This document shows, one piece after another, positions 52,385-61,061 of a stretch of DNA of 64,000 nt. Origin of the DNA: Dyadobacter jiangsuensis (GTDB lineage: Bacteria; Bacteroidota; Bacteroidia; Cytophagales; Spirosomataceae); assembly GCF_003014695.1 (NCBI RefSeq), contig NZ_PYAS01000003.1, positions 62,001 to 126,000 on the forward strand, given 5' to 3'. The stretch's first letter is position 1, and every line of letters starts with the position of its first letter. The notes beneath the pieces were generated by a model. The model was not told the DNA's origin, ran no database searches, and worked only from the letters and a program-made list of their open reading frames with translations. The position numbers and the translations under genes are program-made.

Positions 52385-53278
52385 CTAACCTTTTTCAGGG
52401 CCCGAACTGGCCCAGATCAGTTCCGGTTTATCATCTATTTTTTTACCTCTGTACATTCTGATAAACCGCCGCTGTTCTTCCAAGCCATTGGCTTTTGCCC
52501 AACGCAATGCCGCTTTGTTAGGAACCGGAATGTCGATAAAAACGGGCAGACCATGGAAATGATGCAGCATCGCATCGCAGATCTGCCGGCCGGCTTCGGG
52601 TGTTGACGCGACGGCCGGACCGAGCTGGACCGCATTGCGCCCCTTACGCGAGCCCGCGTAGGCGAGGTCGTCTTCGAACATCGAATAGTAAAATGTGTTT
52701 GAGCGGAGCAATGAATGCAGGAACGCCTCCCGATGGGTGCCCGTTATGCGGAAATCGAGATTGAGAACAGGGGGAACCGACGTCTCCGGCGTCCACGGCA
52801 TGGCTTCGTCGTCCAGGCGCTCGTGCATCTTGGAAACACCTTTCATGCGCACCACCTCGTATTCCTCCTGGAAGCCAAGTTTTTCATATAATCCTTTGCC
52901 GAAAACCGTAGCGTCCAGTCGTACCGTTTCTATGCCCATGCCATCCAAATGCGCGATCGCGCGTTCCATCAGCTGCTGACCAATGCCCTGGTTCCGCATG
53001 GAGGCATCCACCAGTACCATCGCAATCCAGGCAACCGCCCCAGGCTGCCGGTCACCGGAGTGCCGGCCACCGGGCTGCCGGCCATCCAAAATGCAGGTGG
53101 TAACAGTACCGGCGGCGGACCCGCCGACCTGCTCGGCGAGGAAGCAGCCTTCCGGATGGAGTGCGAGCGCGCGGTGCCAGTCGGCTTCCAGCTGATTCCA
53201 GCCTGCTTGTTGTACCAGCTGCATGCCAAACGGGATGTCGGTAGGAAGCATTTGACGGATGGTAATCGGATTTTTCAA
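52385..53278 (-). CDS. GNAT N-acetyltransferase, two-domain type
   Basis: A 297-residue protein. The N-terminal GNAT domain (about 5-150) has the acetyl-CoA motif A VLVDASMRNQGIGQQLMERA and the YEKLGF segment. The C-terminal part (about 165-290) resembles the Acetyltransf_18 domain of YitH-like enzymes (PNKAALRWAKANGLEEQRRF). Between beta strands of the first domain sits a Gly/Arg-rich insert, DGRQPGGRHSGDRQPG, encoded by a 15-bp tandem repeat (53045-53089). The substrate is unknown. It is a single-gene unit pointing away from the response regulator. Confidence 0.88.
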   Translation of the reverse strand: MKNPITIRQMLPTDIPFGMQLVQQAGWNQLEADWHRALALHPEGCFLAEQVGGSAAGTVTTCILDGRQPGGRHSGDRQPGAVAWIAMVLVDASMRNQGIGQQLMERAIAHLDGMGIETVRLDATVFGKGLYEKLGFQEEYEVVRMKGVSKMHERLDDEAMPWTPETSVPPVLNLDFRITGTHREAFLHSLLRSNTFYYSMFEDDLAYAGSRKGRNAVQLGPAVASTPEAGRQICDAMLHHFHGLPVFIDIPVPNKAALRWAKANGLEEQRRFIRMYRGKKIDDKPELIWASSGPEKG

Positions 53279-53433
53279 TGGTTTCTGGTTTACGTATATA
53301 CTAATGCGGTGATTTTGGCGAGGGAATGACTGTTCTTTTTGTTATCGTCTGACGGTCAATGTGGTAATAGGTATTTGCGCGATATTTAATTAAAATCTAA
53401 TCACTTTCAGCGGGCGTTCCAAATCCCGACTAT

Positions 53434-53441
53434 GATCTTTG
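53434..53441 (+). promoter_or_regulatory. Candidate -7 element for the response-regulator gene
   Basis: GATCTTTG matches the Bacteroidota -7 consensus TAnnTTTG except for its first base. It overlaps the first in-frame ATG (53432), which argues that translation starts further down, at 53489 or 53495. Confidence 0.4.
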
Positions 53442-53488
53442 CATCACTCCTGACTCTTCTTTTTGACGCAAACCTGATCGGAATATGT

Positions 53489-54184
53489 ATGAAGATGAAG
53501 AAAACGATACTCATTATCGAGGACGACCTGCGGATTGCGCAGAATATTTACAGGGTTTTACAATCGGAAGATTTCGACGCCGAGATCGCCCGCGATGGGC
53601 TGGTCGGTAAAAAAATGGCGTTGGAAGGGCGTTATGACCTTGTTCTGCTGGATATTAACCTGCCGGGGATGAATGGTTTCGACGTGTGCCGGCAAATCAG
53701 GCAGTTCAAGCCGGTGATGCCTGTCATTATGCTCACAGCCTATGGAGAGGTGGAGGACAAGGTCGAAGGCCTGGGGCGCGGCGCTACGGACTACATTGTT
53801 AAGCCGTTTGATTTCAGGGAGTTGATAGCCAGGGTGAATGCGGCGTTGCGGCTTTCGGGCCTCGGGAAATCCGATGGGGGTAAGCGGGTACTCGGCATCG
53901 CGGATTTACAGCTGAATGTGGATACGAAGGTCGTGACGCGGGCCGGTAAGTTTATCGGGCTGACAGCCAAGGAGTTTGCTTTGCTCGAATACTTCCTGCT
54001 GCATCCGGGCACGATCATTTCGAAGATGGACCTGGCGAAGAACATCTGGCATCTGACTTTCGACCCCGGTACCAATTTTGTGGAGGTGTATATCAATTAC
54101 CTGCGCAAGAAGATAGACAAGGACTATGATGTAAAGCTGATCCAGACCAGGCCGGGACTGGGCTATATATTGATGGCGGAGTAA
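53489..54184 (+). CDS. OmpR/PhoB-family response regulator
   Basis: A 231-residue regulator from the ATG at 53489 (another ATG at 53495). The receiver domain (about 5-118) has the acidic pair EDD, phospho-acceptor Asp 55 in LLDINLPGMNG, and the lysine in YIVKPFDF. The winged-helix output domain (about 135-230) has LTAKEFALLEYFLLHPG and ends NFVEVYINYLRKKI. No histidine kinase gene is beside it. It lies 168 bp upstream of a heavy-metal RND efflux set and may control it in the manner of CusR; its sensor would be elsewhere. Confidence 0.94.
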   Translation: MKMKKTILIIEDDLRIAQNIYRVLQSEDFDAEIARDGLVGKKMALEGRYDLVLLDINLPGMNGFDVCRQIRQFKPVMPVIMLTAYGEVEDKVEGLGRGATDYIVKPFDFRELIARVNAALRLSGLGKSDGGKRVLGIADLQLNVDTKVVTRAGKFIGLTAKEFALLEYFLLHPGTIISKMDLAKNIWHLTFDPGTNFVEVYINYLRKKIDKDYDVKLIQTRPGLGYILMAE

Positions 54185-54324
54185 GGTATTATGCCGCGGT
54201 ACCATGGCTGGTTTAATGGTAAAATGCGCCCTGGTTGCTTCCAAGTGCCGTTTTTAATTTTCTTCTAATTTACTTTTAAGGATTTTCTAAATGCAAAAAT
54301 GGTGACAGGAACATACCGTTTCCC

Positions 54325-54332
54325 AATCTTTG
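54325..54332 (+). promoter_or_regulatory. Candidate -7 element for the efflux operon
   Basis: AATCTTTG fits the TAnnTTTG consensus except for its first base, 21 bp upstream of the chosen TolC ATG (54353). It lies downstream of the ATG at 54299, so that upstream ATG is unlikely to be the start. Confidence 0.4.
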
Positions 54333-54352
54333 CATTGTCAAAAACAAGAGTT

Positions 54353-55603
54353 ATGCGATTTTACCTGATCGGGTTACTGGCCTGTGTGTGCTTTGCTGCG
54401 CGGGCCCAGGATACCCTGAAAGTGACCGTTCGGCAGGCGGACAGTCTCTTTTTGAAAAACAACCTGACCCTGCTCGCGGAGCGTTACCAGATAGACATCG
54501 CCAAGGCGGCTGAAATCCAGGACAAACTCTGGGATAATCCCAATCTGAATGTGGAACTGAGCGCCTATAATCCTTCGCGGGGCTGGCTGGATGTGGGCAA
54601 GGGAGGGCAGAAGTTCATCAGCCTGCAACAGGTCATCACCCGCGCCGGCAAGCGCACGAAGCAAGTGGCGCTCGACGTGGAAACGACGCGGAAAACCGAA
54701 CTGGAATTTTTCGACCTGGCCCGGACGCTGAAATTCGACCTGCGGCAGCTCTTTTTCGAAACCTATTTCCTGCGGCAGACATTACAGTTGCTGGATAATC
54801 AGATCGGTACGCTGGCAACGACCGTGGAGGCATTCGATAAGGAGTATGGCCGGAATAACGTGTCGCTCAAAGAAGTGGTACGCTTGAAGGCGCTGCTTTT
54901 TCAATTGCGGAACAACAGGGCGGACATTCTTTTTGAATTAACAGAAAACCAGCGCGATATGCGGATTTACTGCAATACCGAAGCCTATGTAGTGCCGGTG
55001 GTCGATAGCCTGGAAATGGCGCGGTACCATATCGACGCCCAGACGTCGGAACAGCTGCGGGAACTTGCATTAATGCGCCGTACCGACCTGAAAGTGGCTG
55101 AATCGTCGGTGAAACAGGCGGAATTGAACTATAACCTACAAAAGGCATTGGCAAAACCCAATGTGCAGCTAGGCGCGGTGTATGATCAGGCGAGTAACTA
55201 CCAGAACCACTATTTCGGTATCTCGGCCGCCATGGATCTGCCGTTTTTCAACCGAAATCAGGGCAATATCCGGGCTGCCAAAAGCGGGATCAGCTATTTC
55301 AAAACCCAGGAAACTGCGAAGAGAAACAGCATTGCCAACGAAGTGAATGCGGCATGGAACAAGGTGATTGTGGCGGAAAACACGTTTCGAAGCGTGGAAG
55401 ACCGCTTTACCGACCAGTTTTCGCAGCTCAGCCGGGGCATGTACGATAATTTTCAAAAAAGAAATATAACCCTCCTCGAATTCATTGATTTCATCGAAAC
55501 TTATAACGAGAGCGTCCGGGAGTTTAACCGGCTGCAATCCGACCGTATCAAAGTGTATGAAGAGCTGAATTTTATCGTAGGGGAGGAATTATTTGCCTTT
55601 TAA
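54353..55603 (+). CDS. TolC-family outer-membrane efflux protein (CusC-like)
   Basis: A 416-residue outer-membrane factor. Signal peptide 1-19 (LIGLLACVCFAARA). The two TolC repeats are helix-rich: TVRQADSLFLKNNLTLLAER near the start and VKQAELNYNLQKALAKPNVQ in the second half, with the amphipathic NYQNHYFGISAAMDLPFFNR strand region. It forms the outer-membrane exit duct. The adaptor gene follows after 15 bp and the pump gene after that, so it belongs to a heavy-metal tripartite pump. Confidence 0.93.
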   Translation: MRFYLIGLLACVCFAARAQDTLKVTVRQADSLFLKNNLTLLAERYQIDIAKAAEIQDKLWDNPNLNVELSAYNPSRGWLDVGKGGQKFISLQQVITRAGKRTKQVALDVETTRKTELEFFDLARTLKFDLRQLFFETYFLRQTLQLLDNQIGTLATTVEAFDKEYGRNNVSLKEVVRLKALLFQLRNNRADILFELTENQRDMRIYCNTEAYVVPVVDSLEMARYHIDAQTSEQLRELALMRRTDLKVAESSVKQAELNYNLQKALAKPNVQLGAVYDQASNYQNHYFGISAAMDLPFFNRNQGNIRAAKSGISYFKTQETAKRNSIANEVNAAWNKVIVAENTFRSVEDRFTDQFSQLSRGMYDNFQKRNITLLEFIDFIETYNESVREFNRLQSDRIKVYEELNFIVGEELFAF

Positions 55604-55618
55604 ACCATCAAAAACACA

Positions 55619-56707
55619 ATGCAAAAAATAGCTATTGCCATTCTGGGCGGAATGGTGGCCGTCTCGGCTGTGTCCTGTCGGAATCAAAACAGCCCTCAGG
55701 AAGAATCCAAGGCATTCATGTTGTCGGATTCGATGATGCGGCAGATCGTGCTCGACACCGTAAGGACGGAAACCGTGCGCAATGAGCTGACGCTGGTAGG
55801 GAAGGTCGTACCGGACGAAAACCGGGTGATCAGGGTGTTTCCGCTGGTAGGGGGGAATGTGGAGGATGTGAAAGTGGAGCTTGGCGACCACGTGCGCAAA
55901 GGGCAGGAGCTGGCAACGATCCGCTCGGGCGAAGTGGCCGACCTGGAACGGCAAATGATTGAAGCACAGTCGGATTTGCTCATTGCGCGGAAAAACCTGT
56001 CGTCGACCGAAGACCTCTTTGAAAGCAAGCTAGTACCCGAGCGCGAGGTGATTACGGCCCGGCAGATGGTCGATAAATCGCAGGCGGAGCTGGACCGGGT
56101 AAAGGCAGTATTCGCTATTTACGGTATTTCAAAATCAGCCAGTTACATCGTGCGTTCGCCGATCGACGGGTTTATCGTGGACAAGAATGTAAACCGCGGC
56201 ACGCAACTCCGTTCGGATAATGCGGAAAGCCTCTTCACAGTAGGCCAGATCTCGGACGTGTGGGTGATGGCGAATGTAAACGAGAGCGATATTCCCAAAA
56301 TTCAGCTCGGTATGCCAGCCGATATCAAGACCATCAGCTTTCCCGACGAGGTTTTTAAAGGCAAGGTGGATAAAATTTACAATGTTCTTGACCCGGAAAC
56401 GCGGGCGATGAAGATCCGCATTCAGCTTTCGAACGCCGGTTACCGGCTGAAACCCGAAATGCACGCCACCGTGGGCCTCAATTTCGAGGAAAACACCCGG
56501 ATGCAGTCGATACCGTCCAAGGCGGTGATTTTTGACAGAAGCAAGAACTGGGTACTGGTTTTCACGAGCAAAAGCAAAATAGAGGCGAGGCCTGTTGAGG
56601 TTTTCCGTAATCTTTCCAAACGTGCGTACATCAGCAGCGGACTGGCAGATGGAGAGGCGGTCGTGTCTAAGAACCAGTTGCTTATCTATAATGCGCTGAA
56701 TCAATGA
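55619..56707 (+). CDS. RND efflux periplasmic adaptor (CusB/CzcB-like) lipoprotein
   Basis: A 362-residue membrane-fusion protein. Lipobox AVSC near residue 20. The barrel-sandwich (lipoyl-like) hybrid domain is split by a coiled-coil hairpin: GGNVEDVKVELGDHVRKGQE, the hairpin at about 100-165, then YIVRSPIDGFIVDKNVNRG. The beta-barrel domain follows (DVWVMANVNESDIPKIQLG), and a C-terminal domain with VPSK-like spacing (QSIPSKAVIFDR). No metal-binding methionine cluster stands out. It links the TolC protein to the RND pump. Confidence 0.94.
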   Translation: MQKIAIAILGGMVAVSAVSCRNQNSPQEESKAFMLSDSMMRQIVLDTVRTETVRNELTLVGKVVPDENRVIRVFPLVGGNVEDVKVELGDHVRKGQELATIRSGEVADLERQMIEAQSDLLIARKNLSSTEDLFESKLVPEREVITARQMVDKSQAELDRVKAVFAIYGISKSASYIVRSPIDGFIVDKNVNRGTQLRSDNAESLFTVGQISDVWVMANVNESDIPKIQLGMPADIKTISFPDEVFKGKVDKIYNVLDPETRAMKIRIQLSNAGYRLKPEMHATVGLNFEENTRMQSIPSKAVIFDRSKNWVLVFTSKSKIEARPVEVFRNLSKRAYISSGLADGEAVVSKNQLLIYNALNQ

Positions 56708-56724
56708 GTGAATGAATTTGGATA

Positions 56725-56966
56725 AATTTTGAATGACCGAATGATTGAATGACTGAATGAATAGTCAGGGATAGTCAAGAATAGTAAGATGTGGCCAGAT
56801 ATGACCCGATAGTGAGCCAGAAAACATTTACCTGAGAACATAACTTACCCATTTACCCATTCATTCATTCACTCATTCACTCATTCACTCATTCACTCAT
56901 TCACTCATTCACTCATTCATTCCCCGTTCCACGGCGGCTCATTCAATCATTCAATCATTCAAAATT
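56725..56966. repeat. 8-bp microsatellite framed by an inverted repeat, ahead of the pump gene
   Basis: Between the adaptor and pump genes lies a 264-bp gap full of GAATGA/TCATTC repeats. Six perfect TCACTCAT copies run at 56869-56916, with degenerate copies on both sides. The left segment 56725-56750 and the right segment 56941-56966 form an inverted repeat matching at 24 of 26 positions. The transcript could therefore form a long stem just before the pump start at 56972. Confidence 0.85.
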
Positions 56967-56971
56967 GAACC

Positions 56972-59900
56972 ATGAACAAATTCATTCGGGGAATCGTGGG
57001 CTTCTCGCTCAGGAACCGCTTTTTTATATTTTTCCTGACCGGGCTGCTTGTGGTGGCGGGCGTTGCGAGTTATCGCGCGACGCCGCTGGAAGCATTTCCG
57101 GACATTACCAATACGCAGATCATCATCGTTTCGCAATGGAACGGCCGCAGCGCCGAGGAGATCGAGCGGTTTGTGACGCAGCCGATCGAGATCGCGATGA
57201 ACTCTGTGCAGAAGAAGGCCAATGTGCGGAGCGTGACGATGTTCGGGCTATCGGTTATCAAAATCATATTCGACGACGGGGTCGAGGACTTCTTTGCCAG
57301 GCAACAGGTGAACAACCAGCTCCGGACGGTGTCGTTACCGGATGGCGTGGATCCCGAAGTGCAGCCGCCATATGGCCCCACGGGAGAGATTTTCCGGTAC
57401 ACCCTCGAAAGTAAGGACCGCGACAGCCGCGAGCTGCTTACATTACAGAACTGGGTGATCGACCGTCAGTTACGCAGTGTGCCGGGTGTGGCCGATGTGG
57501 TGGCTTTTGGCGGGAGAGAGAAGATCTACGAAGTGCAGGTGAATCCTACCGCTTTGGCAAAATACAATATTACCCCGGCGGATGTCTATGAGGCCGTTAC
57601 CAAGAGCAATATCAATGTGGGCGGCGATGTGATCGAGAAAAATGGTCAGGCGTACGTTGTACGCGGGATCGGACTGCTGGAATCGGCGCAGGATATCGAG
57701 AATATCATTGTCGAGTATGTGAAGGATTACCCGGTACTGGTGAAGCATGTGGCGGATGTGAAAGAGTCGGATTTACCGCGCGTGGGACAGGTTGGACTCG
57801 ACGGTAAGGACGACGTCGTGGAAGGCATTGTGGTGCAGCGGAAGGGCGAGAATCCCAGCGAGGTACTGGCGCGTATCAAGGAGAAAATCACGGAGCTGAA
57901 TACCAAGATATTGCCGCCGGATGTGAAGATGGTGACCTTCTACGACCGCGACAACCTGATCGAGTTCTGCGCCGATACGGTAAAGCATAACCTGGTGGAA
58001 GGTATTGTGTTTGTGACGGTTATCGTGTTTTTGTTCATGGCCGATTGGCGCACTACGGTTATCGTGTCGATCATTATCCCGCTCGCATTGCTTTTTGCAT
58101 TCATGTGTTTGTATTTGAAAGGCATGTCGGCCAACTTGCTATCGATGGGGGCGATAGACTTCGGTATCATCATCGACGGGGCCGTGGTAATGGTCGAGGG
58201 GGTGTTCGTTGCGCTCGATCATATGGCGCACAAGCGGGGGATGGACCGGTTCAACCGGTTGTCGAAACTGGGTTTGATCAAAAAGACGGGCGGTGAGCTC
58301 GGTAAGGCTATTTTCTTTTCCAAACTCATCATTATCACGGCGTTGATCCCCATTTTCAGTTTCCAGAAAGTGGAAGGTAAAATGTTCAGCCCGCTGGCCT
58401 ACACGCTTGGCTTTGCATTGCTTGGGGCATTGTTTTACACGCTCACGCTCGTGCCGGTGCTGTGCTCGTTTTTGCTGAACAAGAATGTACGGGAGAAGAA
58501 TAACCCGGTAGTTAATTTCTTTGATAAGACGGTTTCGAGGGGTTTTGAATGGTGTTACGGGCATAAAAAGATCAGTATGATCGCCGCGACGGCATTCCTG
58601 GGCATATCGCTTTTCTCCGCCACGATGCTGGGGACCGAGTTTTTACCTCAATTAAATGAGGGTGCGCTTTGGGTTACGGCCGAACTGCCTATGAGCATGT
58701 CTCTGCCCGAAAGCGTGAAAATGTCGCAAAAGATCCGCCGCGACCTGAAAACCTTCCCGGAAGTGAAGCAGGTACTGTCCCAGGTGGGCCGCTCCAATGA
58801 CGGTACGGATCCTAACGGCTTCTATTTCTGTCAGTTTCAGGTGGATCTGGTGCCTCAGAAAGAATGGAAACGGAAGATCAACGTCGAGCAGCTGACCGAT
58901 GAAATGAACAAGCTCCTGAGCAACTATCCGGGTGTTTTGTACAACTACTCGCAGCCGATCGTCGACAACGTGGCTGAGGCCGTGGCCGGTTACAAGGCGA
59001 GCAACGGTATCAAGATCTTCGGTTCCGATTTGCAGGAACTGGAAAAGTACGCCAACATCGCCATGGACGCCGTGCGGAATGTGGATGGTATCAAAGACCT
59101 CGGCCTGATCCGTAACATCGGCCAGCCGGAGATCAGCGTGATCCTGCATGACCACAAAATGGCGCAATACGGCGTGAGTACTGCCGATGCGCAGGCCGTG
59201 ATCGAAATGGCGATCGGTGGGAAGACTGCCTCTATTTTGTACGAAGGCGAGCGCAAATTCGATATCCGCCTGCGCTACAAAGAGGAATACCGCGCCGACG
59301 AGCAAAGCATTCAGCAGCTGATGGTACCGACGCTCACAGGCAGCAAAATACCATTGAAGGAGATCGCCACGATCCGCAAAATTACCGGTCCGGCCTTCGT
59401 TTACAGGGATAATAACAAGCGATTTATCGGTGTTAAGTTTTCTGTCCGCGGCAGGGATCTGGGCGGGACCATCGCGGAGGCGCAGCAGCGCGTGAAGGAA
59501 AAACTGACCGATTTGCCGAAAGGTTATTCGGTGGAATGGGTGGGGGAATTCGAAAACCAGGTGCGCGCCACCGACCGCCTGGCCCAAGTGGTGCCGGTGA
59601 GCCTCATTGGTATTTTCATTCTGCTCTTTATCATGTTCAGCAATGCCAAAGATGCCGGGCTCGTGCTTGCCAATGTACCTTTTGCATTGGTTGGGGGGAT
59701 CCTCGCGCTGCACGTTACGCATATGAACTTCGGTATTTCGGCCGGTGTGGGCTTCATTGCCTTGTTCGGGTTATGCGTGCAGAATGGGGTGATATTGATT
59801 TCGGTATTCAACAAAAACCTGGCGGCCCGGATGCCGCTGGAAGAAGCGGTGCGGCAAGGGGTGAAATCGAGGATCAGGCCGGTGGTGATGACCGCACTGA

Positions 59901-60091
59901 TGGCAGCCATAGGTTTGCTGCCAGCGGCCATGTCGACCGGTATCGGCTCCGAAACACAGAAGCCCCTGGCCATTGTGGTCATCGGCGGGCTCATCACGGC
60001 GACGATCCTCACGCTGCTCGTTTTCCCGATTATTTACACGTTTTTCAATCGCAAAAAACAGGGCAGGACATCCCGGTACGCGGCTTCGTAA
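56972..60091 (+). CDS. Heavy-metal RND efflux pump (CzcA/CusA family)
   Basis: A 1039-residue inner-membrane proton-driven pump. Typical elements: the N-terminal TM1 (FFIFFLTGLLVVAGVASY); the porter region; the HME-RND signature DFGIIIDGAVVMVEG near residues 396-410 in TM4, with two acidic residues for proton relay; and a second TM half ending VIGGLITATILTLLVFPIIY. The heavy-metal branch (CzcA, CusA) exports Cu, Ag, Zn, Co or Cd; the exact ion cannot be fixed without site comparisons. The run of repeats before its start makes expression relative to the adaptor worth examining. Confidence 0.95.
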   Translation: MNKFIRGIVGFSLRNRFFIFFLTGLLVVAGVASYRATPLEAFPDITNTQIIIVSQWNGRSAEEIERFVTQPIEIAMNSVQKKANVRSVTMFGLSVIKIIFDDGVEDFFARQQVNNQLRTVSLPDGVDPEVQPPYGPTGEIFRYTLESKDRDSRELLTLQNWVIDRQLRSVPGVADVVAFGGREKIYEVQVNPTALAKYNITPADVYEAVTKSNINVGGDVIEKNGQAYVVRGIGLLESAQDIENIIVEYVKDYPVLVKHVADVKESDLPRVGQVGLDGKDDVVEGIVVQRKGENPSEVLARIKEKITELNTKILPPDVKMVTFYDRDNLIEFCADTVKHNLVEGIVFVTVIVFLFMADWRTTVIVSIIIPLALLFAFMCLYLKGMSANLLSMGAIDFGIIIDGAVVMVEGVFVALDHMAHKRGMDRFNRLSKLGLIKKTGGELGKAIFFSKLIIITALIPIFSFQKVEGKMFSPLAYTLGFALLGALFYTLTLVPVLCSFLLNKNVREKNNPVVNFFDKTVSRGFEWCYGHKKISMIAATAFLGISLFSATMLGTEFLPQLNEGALWVTAELPMSMSLPESVKMSQKIRRDLKTFPEVKQVLSQVGRSNDGTDPNGFYFCQFQVDLVPQKEWKRKINVEQLTDEMNKLLSNYPGVLYNYSQPIVDNVAEAVAGYKASNGIKIFGSDLQELEKYANIAMDAVRNVDGIKDLGLIRNIGQPEISVILHDHKMAQYGVSTADAQAVIEMAIGGKTASILYEGERKFDIRLRYKEEYRADEQSIQQLMVPTLTGSKIPLKEIATIRKITGPAFVYRDNNKRFIGVKFSVRGRDLGGTIAEAQQRVKEKLTDLPKGYSVEWVGEFENQVRATDRLAQVVPVSLIGIFILLFIMFSNAKDAGLVLANVPFALVGGILALHVTHMNFGISAGVGFIALFGLCVQNGVILISVFNKNLAARMPLEEAVRQGVKSRIRPVVMTALMAAIGLLPAAMSTGIGSETQKPLAIVVIGGLITATILTLLVFPIIYTFFNRKKQGRTSRYAAS

Positions 60092-60249
60092 CCCGGCATT
60101 TGGATTGGGTTACTTAAAAATTTAATATGATTCAGGTCGCTCATTTTCAGGAAGACATGGCCGGGCGGGAATAACTTTTGTGCATTTGTTCCAACCAAAC
60201 CGACGCGGTTTTGCATCACTTAGCTGATTTAAAAACCAAATAACAGCTC

Positions 60250-60957
60250 ATGAAAAAGTTAGTTTTAATGCTCGGCCTGCCATTCCTGTTCCTTGCTTGC
60301 AATGATGATGACAGCGGCCCGGGATTGCCTCCGGAAGTGGAGATTAACGACCAGTTCAACGGTGACAAAAAGGGATGGACCGCAGGCTTTGCCGATTACC
60401 CGGTGAAGATGGAAACGGATTGGAAACTCGAAGAGGGGATCGCGAATCTGCCCGCACCGCTCGACACGCAGAAAAAGGGCTTCCGCATTTCGGGCAACAA
60501 CCATAGCGACGACCTGTTTATGTATTTCAAAAAGAAAGTTACAGGACTAAAACCGAACCAGGAATACAATGCGGCTTTTACGTTGGAATTCGCTTCGGAC
60601 GCGCCTTCGGAAGGCTGGGCGGGCGTGGGCGGTGCGCCTAATGCGGTAAGCGTGGGCATCGGCGCGGTGCCTGTCGAGCCGAAAACGACGGTCGACAACC
60701 TGGATCATTACCGTATGAACATCGATAAGATCCAGCAGAAAAACGACGGTAAGGATATGAAAATCATCGGCGACGTCGGGAACGGCACGGATAAGGTCGG
60801 CTACAAGTTGCTCACGAAAACCGGCGCATTCAAGGGAAAAACCGACGCCAGCGGCAACCTGTGGCTCATCTTCGGAACCGATTCCGGCTTCGAGGCAACC
60901 ACTACCTTGTATTACACTTCCGTGAAAGTGAAACTGACGGAAACGACGACGAAATAG
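60250..60957 (+). CDS. Hypothetical lipoprotein, beta-sandwich
   Basis: A 235-residue lipoprotein with lipobox FLFLAC (Cys near residue 17) and a short acidic linker (NDDDSG). The rest is strand-rich, with segments such as NDQFNGDKKGWTAGFADYP and YNAAFTLEFASDAPSEGW. This suggests a carbohydrate-binding or jelly-roll type domain. No family is recognised. It stands alone with a terminator 25 bp after its stop codon. Confidence 0.7.
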   Translation: MKKLVLMLGLPFLFLACNDDDSGPGLPPEVEINDQFNGDKKGWTAGFADYPVKMETDWKLEEGIANLPAPLDTQKKGFRISGNNHSDDLFMYFKKKVTGLKPNQEYNAAFTLEFASDAPSEGWAGVGGAPNAVSVGIGAVPVEPKTTVDNLDHYRMNIDKIQQKNDGKDMKIIGDVGNGTDKVGYKLLTKTGAFKGKTDASGNLWLIFGTDSGFEATTTLYYTSVKVKLTETTTK

Positions 60958-60981
60958 CATTCGTTTTATCCAACGTTCAAC

Positions 60982-61015
60982 AAGGAGGCAAATACCCAGA
61001 TAGTTGCCTCCTTTT
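60982..61015 (+). terminator. Rho-independent terminator
   Basis: Arms of 10 bp (60982-60991 and 61004-61013) with a 12-base loop and a short T-run follow the lipoprotein gene, between it and the convergent hydrolase gene. Confidence 0.8.
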
Positions 61016-61061
61016 GCTTTTGGGCCGGAACAGGAAAGGACAGGAGTGCCCAATCGGAAAT

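Noticed and set aside
56869..56916. Replication origin or iteron cluster
   Set aside because: The repeats are a simple 8-bp microsatellite inside an operon gap. No replication gene is near, and the inverted repeats explain the layout better.
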